Source: Nocardia neocaledoniensis (GTDB lineage Bacteria; Actinomycetota; Actinomycetes; Mycobacteriales; Mycobacteriaceae). From it: a DNA stretch of 52,684 nucleotides. The stretch covers positions 1 through 52,684 of the forward strand of contig NZ_JARWOJ010000240.1 in assembly GCF_029868625.1 (NCBI RefSeq). The letters run 5' to 3'. A model generated the notes under the pieces. That model saw nothing but the letters and a program-made list of their open reading frames with translations, did not search any database and was not told where the DNA came from. Made by a program: the position numbers and the translations under genes. Shown here one piece after another: positions 18,830-27,835 of the stretch. The first letter of the stretch is position 1, and the number at the start of each line of letters is the position of its first letter.

Positions 18830-19919
18830 CGATGACTCCTCCTCGGTCTCTCGATTCGCGCCACCAGGGACTCCGGTGGGCAAGGGCGGCCGCGTCGATG
18901 CCGCGCAGTGCGCAGAAACTCGCCACCTCCCCGGTGATCAGCAGGTCGCACCCGGCCAGCTCCGCGGGAGTGCGGGCGCCGAGCACGGTCAGGATCTGGC
19001 GCAACTGGTCGAGCCAGGTGCGGATCTGGGCGATCAGCGCGTCGGTGTCGGCGCGCACGACGGTGTCCAGGAAGGCGCCGGCGACACCGGTGGCGGTCGC
19101 GCCGAGGGCCAGCGCCCTGGCGACGTCGAGCGGCGAGCGGATGCCGCCCGAGGCCGCGATGTCGATGCCGTCCAGTCCGGCGCAGTCGAGCAGGCAGGTG
19201 GGGGTGGACTGGCCCCAGCTCTCGATGAACGCGAAGTCGCCCGCGGGGCGGCGCGAGTTCTCGATGCGGGCGAAGTTGGTGCCGCCCCGGCCGCCGACAT
19301 CGGCCACCGACACCCCGGCATCGCGCAGCCACGCGACGGTCTGCCTGCTCAGGCCGAACCCGACCTCTTTGACGATCACCGGGATCGGGACGTGCGCGGC
19401 GAGGTGCTCGATCTGGCGGGGCCAGGAGCCGAAGGAACGGTCCCCCTCGGGCATCACCACTTCCTGCACCGCGTTGAGATGGATCTGCAGCGCGTCGGCC
19501 TCGAGCAGTTCGATCGCGCGCAGCACCTGCTCCAGCGAGGCGGTGGCGTTGACGTTGGCCATCACGAAGCCGTGCGGATTCTCCCGGCGCAGCACGCGAT
19601 AGGTGTCGGCCACGGCGGGGTCGCGGAAGAACGCGCTCATCGATCCGGTGGCGATGGGGATGCCGGTTTCGCGGGCGGCCACGGCGAGCTTCCGGTTGAT
19701 CTCGCCGGTCTTGGCGCTGCCGCCGGTCATCGCGTTGACGTAGAGCGGTGTGTCCCACTGCTTTCCAGCGACATCCACGGCGAGCGAGACGTCGCCGCTG
19801 TCGATCCCGGCCAGGGCGTGGTGCACGAAGGTGACGCAGTCGAAGTCGTTGGCGGCCGGGTCGGCGCGGCGCTGGTCCACGGCGTGGCGGACGTGGTCGT
19901 CCTTGCGGTCGGCGATCAT
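18822..19919 (-). CDS. fni: Type 2 isopentenyl-diphosphate isomerase
   Basis: This 365-residue FMN- and NADPH-dependent TIM-barrel enzyme interconverts IPP and DMAPP. The N-terminal RKDDHV, the MTGG loop (VNAMTGGSAKTGEIN), IHLNAVQEVVMPEGDR, VKEVGFGLS, and the FMN-phosphate segments VADVGGRGGTNFA and ASGGIRSPLDVARALALGA are diagnostic. The ATG overlaps the pmk stop (ATGA) and the end overlaps HMGR. Supplies DMAPP for chain initiation by the prenyl synthase at the head of the operon. Confidence 0.95.
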   Translation of the reverse strand: MIADRKDDHVRHAVDQRRADPAANDFDCVTFVHHALAGIDSGDVSLAVDVAGKQWDTPLYVNAMTGGSAKTGEINRKLAVAARETGIPIATGSMSAFFRDPAVADTYRVLRRENPHGFVMANVNATASLEQVLRAIELLEADALQIHLNAVQEVVMPEGDRSFGSWPRQIEHLAAHVPIPVIVKEVGFGLSRQTVAWLRDAGVSVADVGGRGGTNFARIENSRRPAGDFAFIESWGQSTPTCLLDCAGLDGIDIAASGGIRSPLDVARALALGATATGVAGAFLDTVVRADTDALIAQIRTWLDQLRQILTVLGARTPAELAGCDLLITGEVASFCALRGIDAAALAHRSPWWRESRDRGGVIGE

Positions 19920-21382
19920 GAGTCCTCCCCTTCGCGCGGGTGGGTCCGCAGTGGGAGCGGCCGGATCCCGGCCGCGACCCAGCGGTCGGTGAGCTCGGCG
20001 AGGGCGGTGGTGCGGGTGCGCTCGATGACGGCGATCCCACAGTCCCCACCGCCGGCGCCGGAGGGTTTGGCCGCCGCGCCCACGGCGGCGCCCGCCGCGC
20101 ACAGGGCCCGCAGCCGAGGGGTCATGATGCCGAGCCGGGCGGTGTCGTCGAGGCCGAGCAGAAGCTCACGCGCACAGTCGATTTCCGCGCGGACGGCCGC
20201 GGCGTCGTCGGCCTCGATCGCGGTCGACAGGCGCCGCACGCAGTCGTTGCTGCGCGCGTGGAACACGGTCCGATCGCCGCGCGCCCAGGTGGCGGCACCG
20301 ACGAGGGCCGGGGTGGACGCGGGGTTCCCGGTCCAGCCGACGCGAAGGGTGAGTCCGGCCGGCGTGGGCAGCGGGTGGACCGACAGGCCCGGCCACGGTG
20401 CGCGCAGCGCGGCATCGATCCCGTCCCGGGCGGCGATCTCGGCGACCGCCCCGCGATCCGGCGACCCGTAGGCCAGCCAGCCGCCCCAGGTGCTCGCCGC
20501 CACGTCACCGCCGGAGGCCCGCGGATTGACCGTGATCGTGGCGAGTACGGCCAGCCGGTAGCGTTGCATCGCGGTCAGCTCGAGGCCGTGGAACCGGCCC
20601 AGCGCCGCGACGGTCGCCACGGTGACCGCCGCGCTGGAGCCGAGACCGTACTTGCGGCCGTCGGCGTCACCGAGGTCCGTGGAGATCGCCACGTCACAAG
20701 GGCGAGCGGGGATCTCACGGGCGACCCGGAGTTGCTCGACCACCGACACAGCGGCGAACACGTACGCGAACGCGGCGGGGACCGCGCCGTCGGGTGTCGC
20801 CGGGACGAGCCGGTCGCCCGCGCGATCGCATGCCAGCGACACTCCGCCGTCGAGATCGGAGCGCAGCGTGATACCGGACGACGCGGCGACGCTGTCACCG
20901 CCGGTCGGCACCACCGCGTGGCGGGCGCCATCGGCGCGGGATGTGATCGCCGCGTGGCTGTCGTCGTCGCGGCCGGTCGATCGCGCCGCGTCGCGACGGC
21001 CGTCGCTGTCCGTCGTCGGCGCGGAGCCGCCGGTGCGGTGGCGCCACACGGTCGGGGCGGCATCGGCGGAGGTGTCGGTCACCGTGGCGGTCGCGTAGCG
21101 GTCCACGGCGGTGAGCACCGCGAGATTGCCCGGCTCGACGACGGCGTACTCGCCCGCGATGAAGAGCTTGCCCGGTGCGCGACAGGTGACCGACCGGCGT
21201 GACCCAGCGAACGCCGGATCCACCTGCCGCCCATCATGACCCGCGGACGTCGGCCGATCGAGAGCGCCCACCGGGCCGGTTGCCCCCGCGGACCCGCTCA
21301 CCGGTCGCCGGTCGTCGCGGCGTGCCGGCGACGGCCGGTCGTGCGCGGGCGCCGGGACTGTTCGGGCTTCGTGCCGGCTCAC
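19916..21382 (-). CDS. Phosphomevalonate kinase
   Basis: This GHMP kinase converts 5-phosphomevalonate to the diphosphate. Motif 1 is RAPGKLFIAGEYAVVEPG, motif 2 is KYGLGSSAAVTVATVAALG, and motif 3 is AKPSGAGGGDCGIAV. At 488 residues it is over 100 longer than the CL190 enzyme because of a Pro/Arg-rich N-terminal extension and a ~55-residue Asp/Arg/Ser-rich insertion after the first strands (roughly TVWRHRTGG to SVAASSG). I chose GTG 21382, which overlaps the mvaD stop as GTGA like every other junction here. GTG 21223 would remove 53 residues and leave a 155-base gap. The kinase core is intact either way. Confidence 0.87.
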   Translation of the reverse strand: MSRHEARTVPAPAHDRPSPARRDDRRPVSGSAGATGPVGALDRPTSAGHDGRQVDPAFAGSRRSVTCRAPGKLFIAGEYAVVEPGNLAVLTAVDRYATATVTDTSADAAPTVWRHRTGGSAPTTDSDGRRDAARSTGRDDDSHAAITSRADGARHAVVPTGGDSVAASSGITLRSDLDGGVSLACDRAGDRLVPATPDGAVPAAFAYVFAAVSVVEQLRVAREIPARPCDVAISTDLGDADGRKYGLGSSAAVTVATVAALGRFHGLELTAMQRYRLAVLATITVNPRASGGDVAASTWGGWLAYGSPDRGAVAEIAARDGIDAALRAPWPGLSVHPLPTPAGLTLRVGWTGNPASTPALVGAATWARGDRTVFHARSNDCVRRLSTAIEADDAAAVRAEIDCARELLLGLDDTARLGIMTPRLRALCAAGAAVGAAAKPSGAGGGDCGIAVIERTRTTALAELTDRWVAAGIRPLPLRTHPREGEDS

Positions 21383-22413
21383 CGGTCGCCGCCTGTCGTG
21401 CACCGCACGCCCGGACCGATGTGCGCCGTGCGGGTGGTGACGAACTCGCCCAGCGCCTCGATCCGGGCGGCGACGACGGGGGCGTCGGCCCTGGCGCACA
21501 GCACTTTCACGTTCGGACCCGCGTCGATGGTGGCGTAGGCGGCGATGCCGTCGGCACGCAGGGCGAGCACCTCGTCGAGGACCGCGAGCGAGTGCGGCGA
21601 CAGGTAGCGGACGCCGGGGCGCGCGGTGAGCATGGTGGCGTGCATGCCGAGGGCGTTGCGTTCGGCGATCTCGCCGATGGCGGGAAGGTCTTGGCGGGCA
21701 ACCGCTTCGCGCATCTCGGCGAGGTCGAGGGCCGAGGATTCGGCCCAGGCCCGGTAGAGCGGCGAGGTCGCGGTGGTGCGGCGCATGGCCTCGCGGCTCG
21801 ACACCGCTTTGGCGCCGGCCGCCACGATCCCGAGGACCAGCGCGGGGTCGAGTTCCGCGCCGCCGATCGGTTCGGCGAAGGAACTCAGGTCGCCCTCCTC
21901 GGCGTCGCCCTCGCCCGCGTGCCACACCACGAACCCACCGAAGATCGAGCGCGCGGCCGAGCCGGAGCCGCGGCGGGCCAAACGCGAGAGCGCGCGACCG
22001 TCGAGGTCGAGGCCGTAGGCGGCGGCCGCCGCGGTCGCCAGCGCGGCGAATCCGCTGGCCGAGGAGGCCAGTCCGGCACCCGTGGGTCCGGCGTTGGCGG
22101 TGACCACCTCGGCGCGTTCGGTGCGCCCCGCCACCGCGCGGACCAGGTCGAGGAACTTCTCGACTCGGGTGAGCGCGGCGCCGGTGGCCGGGGCGTCGTT
22201 GAACTCGACGAGGTCGGCGGGACCGTCGGCGAGCCGCACCGAGGTGGTCGTCGGGAAGACATCGAGGGTCATCGACAGACTCCCCGTGACGGGGAGGAAC
22301 AAGGTCTCATCGCGCTTTCCCCAGTACTTCACCAGGGCGATGTTCGGGTAGGCGACCGCGGTGGCGGCTCCATCCCGCGCGGACGCGACGGGGAATGCGG
22401 CGGGGGAAGTCAT
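21379..22413 (-). CDS. mvaD: Diphosphomevalonate decarboxylase
   Basis: This 344-residue GHMP-family enzyme decarboxylates mevalonate diphosphate to IPP in an ATP-dependent reaction. It opens with the signature AYPNIALVKYWGKRDE, followed by TGSLSMTLD, GLASSASGFAALATAAAAAYGL, RRGSGSAARSIFGGFVVW and a C-terminal AYATIDAGPNVKVLC. The ATG overlaps the mvk stop (ATGA). All catalytic elements expected for the family are visible. Confidence 0.96.
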   Translation of the reverse strand: MTSPAAFPVASARDGAATAVAYPNIALVKYWGKRDETLFLPVTGSLSMTLDVFPTTTSVRLADGPADLVEFNDAPATGAALTRVEKFLDLVRAVAGRTERAEVVTANAGPTGAGLASSASGFAALATAAAAAYGLDLDGRALSRLARRGSGSAARSIFGGFVVWHAGEGDAEEGDLSSFAEPIGGAELDPALVLGIVAAGAKAVSSREAMRRTTATSPLYRAWAESSALDLAEMREAVARQDLPAIGEIAERNALGMHATMLTARPGVRYLSPHSLAVLDEVLALRADGIAAYATIDAGPNVKVLCARADAPVVAARIEALGEFVTTRTAHIGPGVRCTTGGDR

Positions 22414-23459
22414 GGGTGGGTCTCGCGTTCCGGTGTCGAGGCGGTGGAAGACGGTGCGGGCGAACGCAGGCTGTGCGCGGTGACGGTCCAGGTCCGCACG
22501 GCGCCCGCGCGGCGCAGCGCGGCACTGACGGTCGGTGCGCTGCCGGAGGCGGTGAGCGCGAGCACGCAGCCGCCGAGCCCCGCGCCGGTGAGCTTGGCGC
22601 CGAACGCGCCCGCGTCCCGCGCGGCGGTGACCAGCGCGTCGATCCGCGGGGTGCTGACGCCGAGTTCGGCGAGCAAGGCCTGGAAATCGAGCATCGCGGC
22701 GCCGAGTTCCGCGGCGCGCCCCTCGGTGAGGTCGGTGGTGGCAGAACCGATCAGTGCGGTGGCGCGGTGCAGGACGCGACGCGCGGACCCGGGATCGCTG
22801 TCGAGCGTGCGGCGGACCCCGGCGACGGCCTGCTGGGTCGATCCCGGCACGCCGGTATCGGCGATCACCAGATCGGCGTCCACCGTGATCTCGATGGGCT
22901 GGGCGGTGCCCTGGTGGAACAGGATCGGTCCGTTCGCCAGCACGGCACTGGCATCGATCCCACTGGCCCTGCCGTGGGCGACCTGTTCGCCGCACTGCAC
23001 GAATTCATAGAGGGTGGCGGTGTCGAGGGCACGCCCGTGCAGGTCGGCGACCGCGCGGACCGCGGCCCCGGCGCAGGCCGCGCTCGAGCCGAGGCCCCTG
23101 GCCAGCGGGATGTCGCACTCGACGACCACGTCGACCAGCGCGCCGCTCATCCCCCATCGGCGCAGCGCCTCCTCGACCGCGACCCGGGGGCCGGACACCG
23201 GACCGCCCACACCCGGATCCCCGGCGAGGAAGCGGAAGTGCCCCTCGGCGGAGACATCGGCCCGAGGCCCGGACGCGCCGGGACGGGCGATGGCCCGAAC
23301 CGGCAGCGCGGGCAACGGGACGGCGATGGCAGGCGTGCCGTGGACCACGGTGTGTTCGCCGAGCAGAATGGCCTTCGCGTGCGAACGGCCTACGCCCATC
23401 ACCGATTCCGGCGCTGTGGCGCTGTCGCTGACGCGCTCTCGAACGGGATGACCGTTCAC
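22410..23459 (-). CDS. mvk: Mevalonate kinase
   Basis: This 349-residue GHMP kinase phosphorylates mevalonate at C5. Motif 1 is GRSHAKAILLGEHTVVHGTPAIA, motif 2 is ARGLGSSAACAGAA, AHGRASGIDASAV holds the catalytic Asp region, and motif 3 is AKLTGAGLGGCVLAL. GTG 23459 is chosen because GAGAGG lies seven bases ahead. The upstream frame adds only low-complexity residues. First of the six pathway genes, 76 bases after the methyltransferase gene. Confidence 0.95.
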   Translation of the reverse strand: MNGHPVRERVSDSATAPESVMGVGRSHAKAILLGEHTVVHGTPAIAVPLPALPVRAIARPGASGPRADVSAEGHFRFLAGDPGVGGPVSGPRVAVEEALRRWGMSGALVDVVVECDIPLARGLGSSAACAGAAVRAVADLHGRALDTATLYEFVQCGEQVAHGRASGIDASAVLANGPILFHQGTAQPIEITVDADLVIADTGVPGSTQQAVAGVRRTLDSDPGSARRVLHRATALIGSATTDLTEGRAAELGAAMLDFQALLAELGVSTPRIDALVTAARDAGAFGAKLTGAGLGGCVLALTASGSAPTVSAALRRAGAVRTWTVTAHSLRSPAPSSTASTPERETHP

Positions 23460-23535
23460 GTCGATTCCTCTCCCGAACGCGGGCACTGCCGCCCAGCGTG
23501 CCGACCGGAGGCCGGAACACCTGGGCGGCAAGCCC

Positions 23536-24339
23536 TTACGGTTGCCGAGTCGATCGGCCGAAGCCGCGGAGCACGGACGGGAAGAACGCGGGGACCCGCG
23601 CGGCGTAGGCGCGGTAGGACGCGCCGAAGCGCGCGATCAGGTCACGTTCCTCGAGATAGGTGCCCAGCAGGATGTAGCCGGTCAACCCCAGTGCCCACAC
23701 CAGGTGCCCGACGGTGAACGTACTGGCGAACCAGAACGAGACCAGCAGGCCGGTCATCAGCGGATGCCGCACGAGGCGATAGACGCCGTTGACCTGCAAC
23801 CGGTCGACGGTGGCGTCGGGCACCTGGATCACGTACTCGCGATAGGCCTGGCTGATGCCGAGCAGATGGAAGTGGTTGAGCAGCAACGTGGCCGCGTAGA
23901 CGAGCACGAAACCCAACCAGAACCCGGCGTCGAGCACCAGTCCGGCCGCGCCGTCCGCCGACCAGAGTTCGGCCGGGATGGGCTGCCACGCCAGCATGAT
24001 CACCCACATGACCAGGCACACCATCAGGATGTAGACGGTCCGCTCCAGGGCCTCGGGCACCCAGCGGGTGACGAAGGCCTTGAAGGCGGGCCTGGCCATG
24101 CCCGAGTGCTGCAGGCCGAACAGCGCCAGCAGCAGCACGTCGACGAGCAGCGCGGGCACGGTCGACAGGTGCGGGCCCTTGTCGATCGTCTTGGGCAGGA
24201 ACCAGCCACCGGCGAACAACAGCATCAGCGGCACGGTGATGCCGGCGACGCCGTAGACGGCGAAGGCGAACAGGAACGGGACGAGCCGGGTGCGGCTGGT
24301 CACGACCGCCCGCGCCTGGGTGGGCGTGATCAGATCCAT
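23536..24339 (-). CDS. ICMT/NnrU/MddA-type membrane methyltransferase
   Basis: This 267-residue integral membrane protein has about six helices. The C-terminal half has the family signature: VNGVYRLVRHPLMTGLLVSFW (the RHPxxxG cofactor motif), then YILLGTYLEERDLIARFGASYRAYAARVPAFFP, as in isoprenylcysteine carboxyl methyltransferases, NnrU and the methanethiol methyltransferase MddA. The cofactor is presumably SAM. In a terpenoid operon, methyl-ester or ether formation on a membrane-embedded isoprenoid is plausible; methanethiol methylation is the main alternative. The ATG lies 10 bases inside the desaturase gene with no clear ribosome site, which suggests coupling. Confidence 0.82.
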   Translation of the reverse strand: MDLITPTQARAVVTSRTRLVPFLFAFAVYGVAGITVPLMLLFAGGWFLPKTIDKGPHLSTVPALLVDVLLLALFGLQHSGMARPAFKAFVTRWVPEALERTVYILMVCLVMWVIMLAWQPIPAELWSADGAAGLVLDAGFWLGFVLVYAATLLLNHFHLLGISQAYREYVIQVPDATVDRLQVNGVYRLVRHPLMTGLLVSFWFASTFTVGHLVWALGLTGYILLGTYLEERDLIARFGASYRAYAARVPAFFPSVLRGFGRSTRQP

Positions 24340-25322
24340 GCGAACCACGGCAGGTACCGCGAACGCACGGTGCCCTCCTCGATACGCTTCTCCAGCTTGG
24401 CCTTCCACTTGTTGCCGTAGCGCTCGTTGAGGAAGCCGCCCGGCCAGAACAGGCGCCACCCCGACTGCGCGACCATCCAGTACGGGACGATGACGCCGGG
24501 GTTGACGTCGCGCATGTAGTCGAGCTTGTCCGGGATCTGGCTCCAGTGGATACCCGGGTAGCGGTGGTGCACGCTGTGGTAGCCCTGGTTGAAGATCAGA
24601 AAGTTCAGCACGTTGCCCGCGTTGTTCAGCGAGGTGCTCGGGTCGTCCTCGAACTCCTTGGCGGGCGCGTGGCTCAGCCAGGCGAAGTAGCCGGCGTTGA
24701 CCTGCGTGATCAGGAACGGCACCCAGTAGAACAACACGAAGCGGTCGAAATCGACCAGGTACCAAACGGTTCCGATGACGATCGCGTACAGCGCCATGTC
24801 GAGCAGGAACTGGTGGCGGGTCCGCTTGCGGCGCGGAGCCGGGTCGGGCGCGAAGACCATGCGCATCGTATGGATCTTGACGATGACGCCGTAGCGGACC
24901 CAGTACCAGATGGCGCCGAGCCCCTTCTCCATGCCGGTGGTCGAGGTGACATCACCGGGGCCGTCGTTGAAGCGGTGATGGTTGAGGACGTGCACCTCGC
25001 GCATCTCGGCGGCGGTGAGGTTGCCGGGCAGGCAGCACAGGAAGTCGACGACCCGGTTGGGGAACTTCGACACGAACAGCGGCCGGTGGGTGTGCATGTG
25101 CATCACGCCGATGGTGAGCGAGAGGTTCAGCAGCGACAGCACGATGATCAGTGGCACCGCCAGGTACCAATTCGTGGCGGCGGGCACGAACAGGCCGAGG
25201 GACAACATGCCGATCCACAGCGCGATGTGCAGCAGCGGGCCGATGTTGGACGCGTGCTCGAGCTTGAGCACGCGTTTGCTGAACGGGGCCTGTTCGGGCG
25301 CGACGGGCGTTCCGGTGCTCAT
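24330..25322 (-). CDS. Membrane di-iron fatty-acid desaturase/carotenoid hydroxylase-like oxygenase
   Basis: This 330-residue membrane protein of the FA_desaturase superfamily contains three His clusters: HMHTH (75-79), HVLNHH (111-116) and HSVHH (249-253), which bind the di-iron centre. Hydrophobic pairs flank them (about 30-70 and 175-215). Relatives include desaturases, alkane hydroxylases and carotenoid ketolases/hydroxylases, so a C-H oxidation or desaturation on a long isoprenoid chain is likely. Its ATG overlaps the stop of the mini-ORF (ATGA), with GGAG seven bases ahead. No ferredoxin or reductase gene accompanies it. Confidence 0.88.
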   Translation of the reverse strand: MSTGTPVAPEQAPFSKRVLKLEHASNIGPLLHIALWIGMLSLGLFVPAATNWYLAVPLIIVLSLLNLSLTIGVMHMHTHRPLFVSKFPNRVVDFLCCLPGNLTAAEMREVHVLNHHRFNDGPGDVTSTTGMEKGLGAIWYWVRYGVIVKIHTMRMVFAPDPAPRRKRTRHQFLLDMALYAIVIGTVWYLVDFDRFVLFYWVPFLITQVNAGYFAWLSHAPAKEFEDDPSTSLNNAGNVLNFLIFNQGYHSVHHRYPGIHWSQIPDKLDYMRDVNPGVIVPYWMVAQSGWRLFWPGGFLNERYGNKWKAKLEKRIEEGTVRSRYLPWFAWI

Positions 25323-25384
25323 GGGAGAGCTCCTTCGCTAGTGGTGTCGGGGACGATGAGCGCGGATCTGGCGCGAGTGCTCAT
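25319..25384 (-). CDS. 21-codon mini-ORF coupled on both sides
   Basis: This short frame reads MSTRARSALIVPDTTSEGAL plus Pro. Its ATG overlaps the stop of the squalene-synthase-like gene (ATGA), its TGA overlaps the desaturase start (ATGA), and AGGGAG sits seven bases ahead of it. Being exactly fitted between two neighbours argues for real translation, either as a coupling device or as a functional micropeptide. It begins with the same MST as the desaturase, so a small duplication of the junction is another origin. No homologue is known to me. Confidence 0.45.
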   Translation of the reverse strand: MSTRARSALIVPDTTSEGALP

Positions 25385-26652
25385 GGGCGGCTCCCTGGGG
25401 TGCTGGTGTCGAGGGCAGCGAGTTGAAGTCTCGTGGCGAGGGCCCGCAGGGCCGCGGGTTCGTGTGGCGGCACCCGCTCCATCGCGCCGAAGGCGAGGTG
25501 ATCGGCGATCATCATGGTGCGCACCGCGGCATCGGGCAGTTCGCCGGTCAGCGGGCCCTCGGGCAGGGTCCGCACGAGCGTGAAGGTGGTGTCGACGATC
25601 AGCGGAACCAGCGAGGTCGGCATCGTGGCCGGGTCGCCCGCGCCGAGCACCTCGGTGGTCCGGTCGGCGTCGTCGGCGGCATCCGGTGCGGCGTCGAGCA
25701 TGCGGTGGATCGCCAGGTCGGCGCTGCGGCGCACCCGGTCCAGCATCCTGTTCCACGACGTCGCGGAGGACGCCGCGAGCAGAGCCGCGCCGACTTTGCG
25801 CCGGTAGGGCGCGGGCGCGTCGACGACCGAGCACAGGAACGCGGTCGTGGTGATGGTCATGTACGCCATCGCCGCCCGCGCGCCCAGGCTCGGGGTGCCC
25901 GGTCCGAGCCTGCCGAGCAGGGCGAAACCACCGAGCGCGGGGGCGAGCAGTTGCAGCATCACCCGCCGCTTCAATTCCTCGCGGTCGGCCACGCCGTAGA
26001 TCTCGAGCTCGCCGTCGCGTAGGTCGTTGGCGGACTGGGCGATCACGGCGACGCAGCCGGTGAGCTCGCGCAGGTCGGCGTCGGACAGCACGCCGTCGGC
26101 GACCAGGGCACAGGCGTAGTGGGTGACCCGGCCGAGCACGCCCTCGCTGTAGGCCACGCGCGAGAGCGGGGTCTCGATATTGCGCGCCATCACCGCGGCG
26201 ACGTCGGTGATCACGGCGGCGACCCGCTGCCTGCCCGCCGGGGACAGGGCGGCCACCAGGGCGCGGATGTCGTCGATGCGCGCCGCCAGCAGCCGGTCGA
26301 CCGCCTCGCTGTCGCGGGCCTCGCTGGTCACCGCGGGCAGGGCGGGCGGGGCGGTGTCGCTGGTCCCGTCGAGGTAGCGCGCGGCGGTGAGCACCGCGGT
26401 GCCCGCGACGGCGCGGTCGCTGAGGTCCTCGAACGCGTCGAGGACCCGGCAGGCCAGCAGTGCAGCGGTCGCCTCGGCCCGCTGGTGCGCGGGCAGGAAG
26501 CTCACCGAGATGCCCAGGTTGCGCCCGGCCGGGATCAGGGCGAGCCGGGCCAGCTCCTCGGGCGAGGACGCCGCCCGCAGCGCCGCCAGGTCCGGTGCCC
26601 GGCGCAGCGTGCGCAGGCCGCGGGCCAGCGCGCCGATTCTGGTCTGTCTCAT
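25381..26652 (-). CDS. Squalene/phytoene synthase-like prenyl transferase or terpene synthase
   Basis: This 423-residue protein shows the squalene/phytoene synthase fold. RNLGISVSFLPAHQR precedes the first Asp-rich motif DAFED (72-76), AYSEGVLGRVTHYACALV corresponds to the YxxxVAGxVG helix, and the second metal site is SANDLRDGELE (207-217). These enzymes join two prenyl diphosphates head to head or, in divergent members, cyclise one. The chain is about 100 residues longer than typical phytoene synthase, with an added C-terminal helical region. No CrtI, SHC or HpnE gene accompanies it. Overlaps GGPP synthase (ATGA) upstream. Probably catalyses the scaffold-forming step. Confidence 0.78.
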   Translation of the reverse strand: MRQTRIGALARGLRTLRRAPDLAALRAASSPEELARLALIPAGRNLGISVSFLPAHQRAEATAALLACRVLDAFEDLSDRAVAGTAVLTAARYLDGTSDTAPPALPAVTSEARDSEAVDRLLAARIDDIRALVAALSPAGRQRVAAVITDVAAVMARNIETPLSRVAYSEGVLGRVTHYACALVADGVLSDADLRELTGCVAVIAQSANDLRDGELEIYGVADREELKRRVMLQLLAPALGGFALLGRLGPGTPSLGARAAMAYMTITTTAFLCSVVDAPAPYRRKVGAALLAASSATSWNRMLDRVRRSADLAIHRMLDAAPDAADDADRTTEVLGAGDPATMPTSLVPLIVDTTFTLVRTLPEGPLTGELPDAAVRTMMIADHLAFGAMERVPPHEPAALRALATRLQLAALDTSTPGSRP

Positions 26653-27698
26653 CGGTTGATCACCTGCCGGAGGAGTTCGTTGAGGTCGTCGCGGGCGGGC
26701 GAGGACGGGAAGATCTCCAGCGCGGCAGCGGCTTTGTCGGTGGCACCGAGCGCCACCGCGCGGGCGGCCGCCGTGGCGCCGGATTCGACCAGGTCGGTTT
26801 GCAGTGCGGCGCTGGAGGTTTCGGCCGACAGCCACATCTCGGTGGCGCCGGGGCGGCTGGCCAGCCATTCGATCACCGGCCAGGTCGGCACCCGGCGTTC
26901 CAGGTCGCCGCCCGCGTCCTTGCCCAGCTCGGGGCCGCCCTCGATGTCGCGGACGTCGTCCATGATCTGGAAGGCCAGCGCGAGCTGGTCGGCGTACTCC
27001 ATCAGCGCGTGCAACCGGTCGTGGTCGGCGCCGCCCGCCGTGCCGCCGTAGGAGCACGACAGCCGGAACAGGGTGCCCGTCTTGGCACCTGCCACCAGTT
27101 CGTAGTGGCGGCGCAGCGCCGCCGCCTCGACCGCGGGCGGCAGGGTCTCGATGAGCTGCCCGAACGACAGGTCCGAGAGCCGGTCGGCATAGGTGATGCC
27201 GGGCGCCTCCCCCAGACCGGCGAACACCGCGGGATGCTCGGCCAGCACCTGGGCCACCACCTGCATCGCGGCGCCGGCCAGGTGGAACCCGGCCCTGGCG
27301 GCGACGCGCACGCCGAAGGCGGCGGGTACCGAGGGGGCGCCGCGGCGCAGCAGCGAGCCGTCGCAGATGTCGTCGTGCAGCAGCGAGGATTCGTGCAGCA
27401 TCTCCATCGCGCAAGCCAGATCGATCGCCGCCGACCGGGGCGCCGCGACGACGTCGGGCAGCAGGCCGGCGCAGGCCAATACCAGCCTGGCCCTGACCCG
27501 CTTACCGGGCGCGGCCAGCACGTGCCGATAGATGTCGTCGAATTCGCCACCGGTGCACAGAATTTCGCGCAGCCGCTCGGTGACCAGCGGAATCAGCTCG
27601 ATCGGAGCGGCGGACGGTCTTGGCATGACCGCCACCTGGTCGCCCTGCTGCTCCGCCGAGTCCCGGCGGTGGGTCGAAGGTAGCGCGAGATCATCCAT
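26649..27698 (-). CDS. Polyprenyl (GGPP-type) diphosphate synthase
   Basis: This 349-residue all-helical trans-prenyltransferase carries both Asp-rich motifs: LLHDDICDGSLLRRG (109-113) and FQIMDDVRD (247-251), plus the basic GKRVRARL that binds IPP. The residues just before the first motif are small (HESSLL) rather than aromatic, so chains of C20 or longer are expected. ATG 27698 is preceded by AAGGAGA; the upstream in-frame start adds 25 unconserved residues. First gene of the operon, 138 bases from the putative -10. Confidence 0.92.
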   Translation of the reverse strand: MDDLALPSTHRRDSAEQQGDQVAVMPRPSAAPIELIPLVTERLREILCTGGEFDDIYRHVLAAPGKRVRARLVLACAGLLPDVVAAPRSAAIDLACAMEMLHESSLLHDDICDGSLLRRGAPSVPAAFGVRVAARAGFHLAGAAMQVVAQVLAEHPAVFAGLGEAPGITYADRLSDLSFGQLIETLPPAVEAAALRRHYELVAGAKTGTLFRLSCSYGGTAGGADHDRLHALMEYADQLALAFQIMDDVRDIEGGPELGKDAGGDLERRVPTWPVIEWLASRPGATEMWLSAETSSAALQTDLVESGATAAARAVALGATDKAAAALEIFPSSPARDDLNELLRQVINR

Positions 27699-27835
27699 GG
27701 CGCTGGTCTCCTTTGATGTGGTCACGGTGGCAGTGCGGTTCACCCCGACTGGTGCGCAGAGGTTCACGGGCATCAGGCGGCGGTCTGTCGTGGTGACGTC
27801 TCACAACTACCGGGCCCGAGCATCCCGATCGCTGG

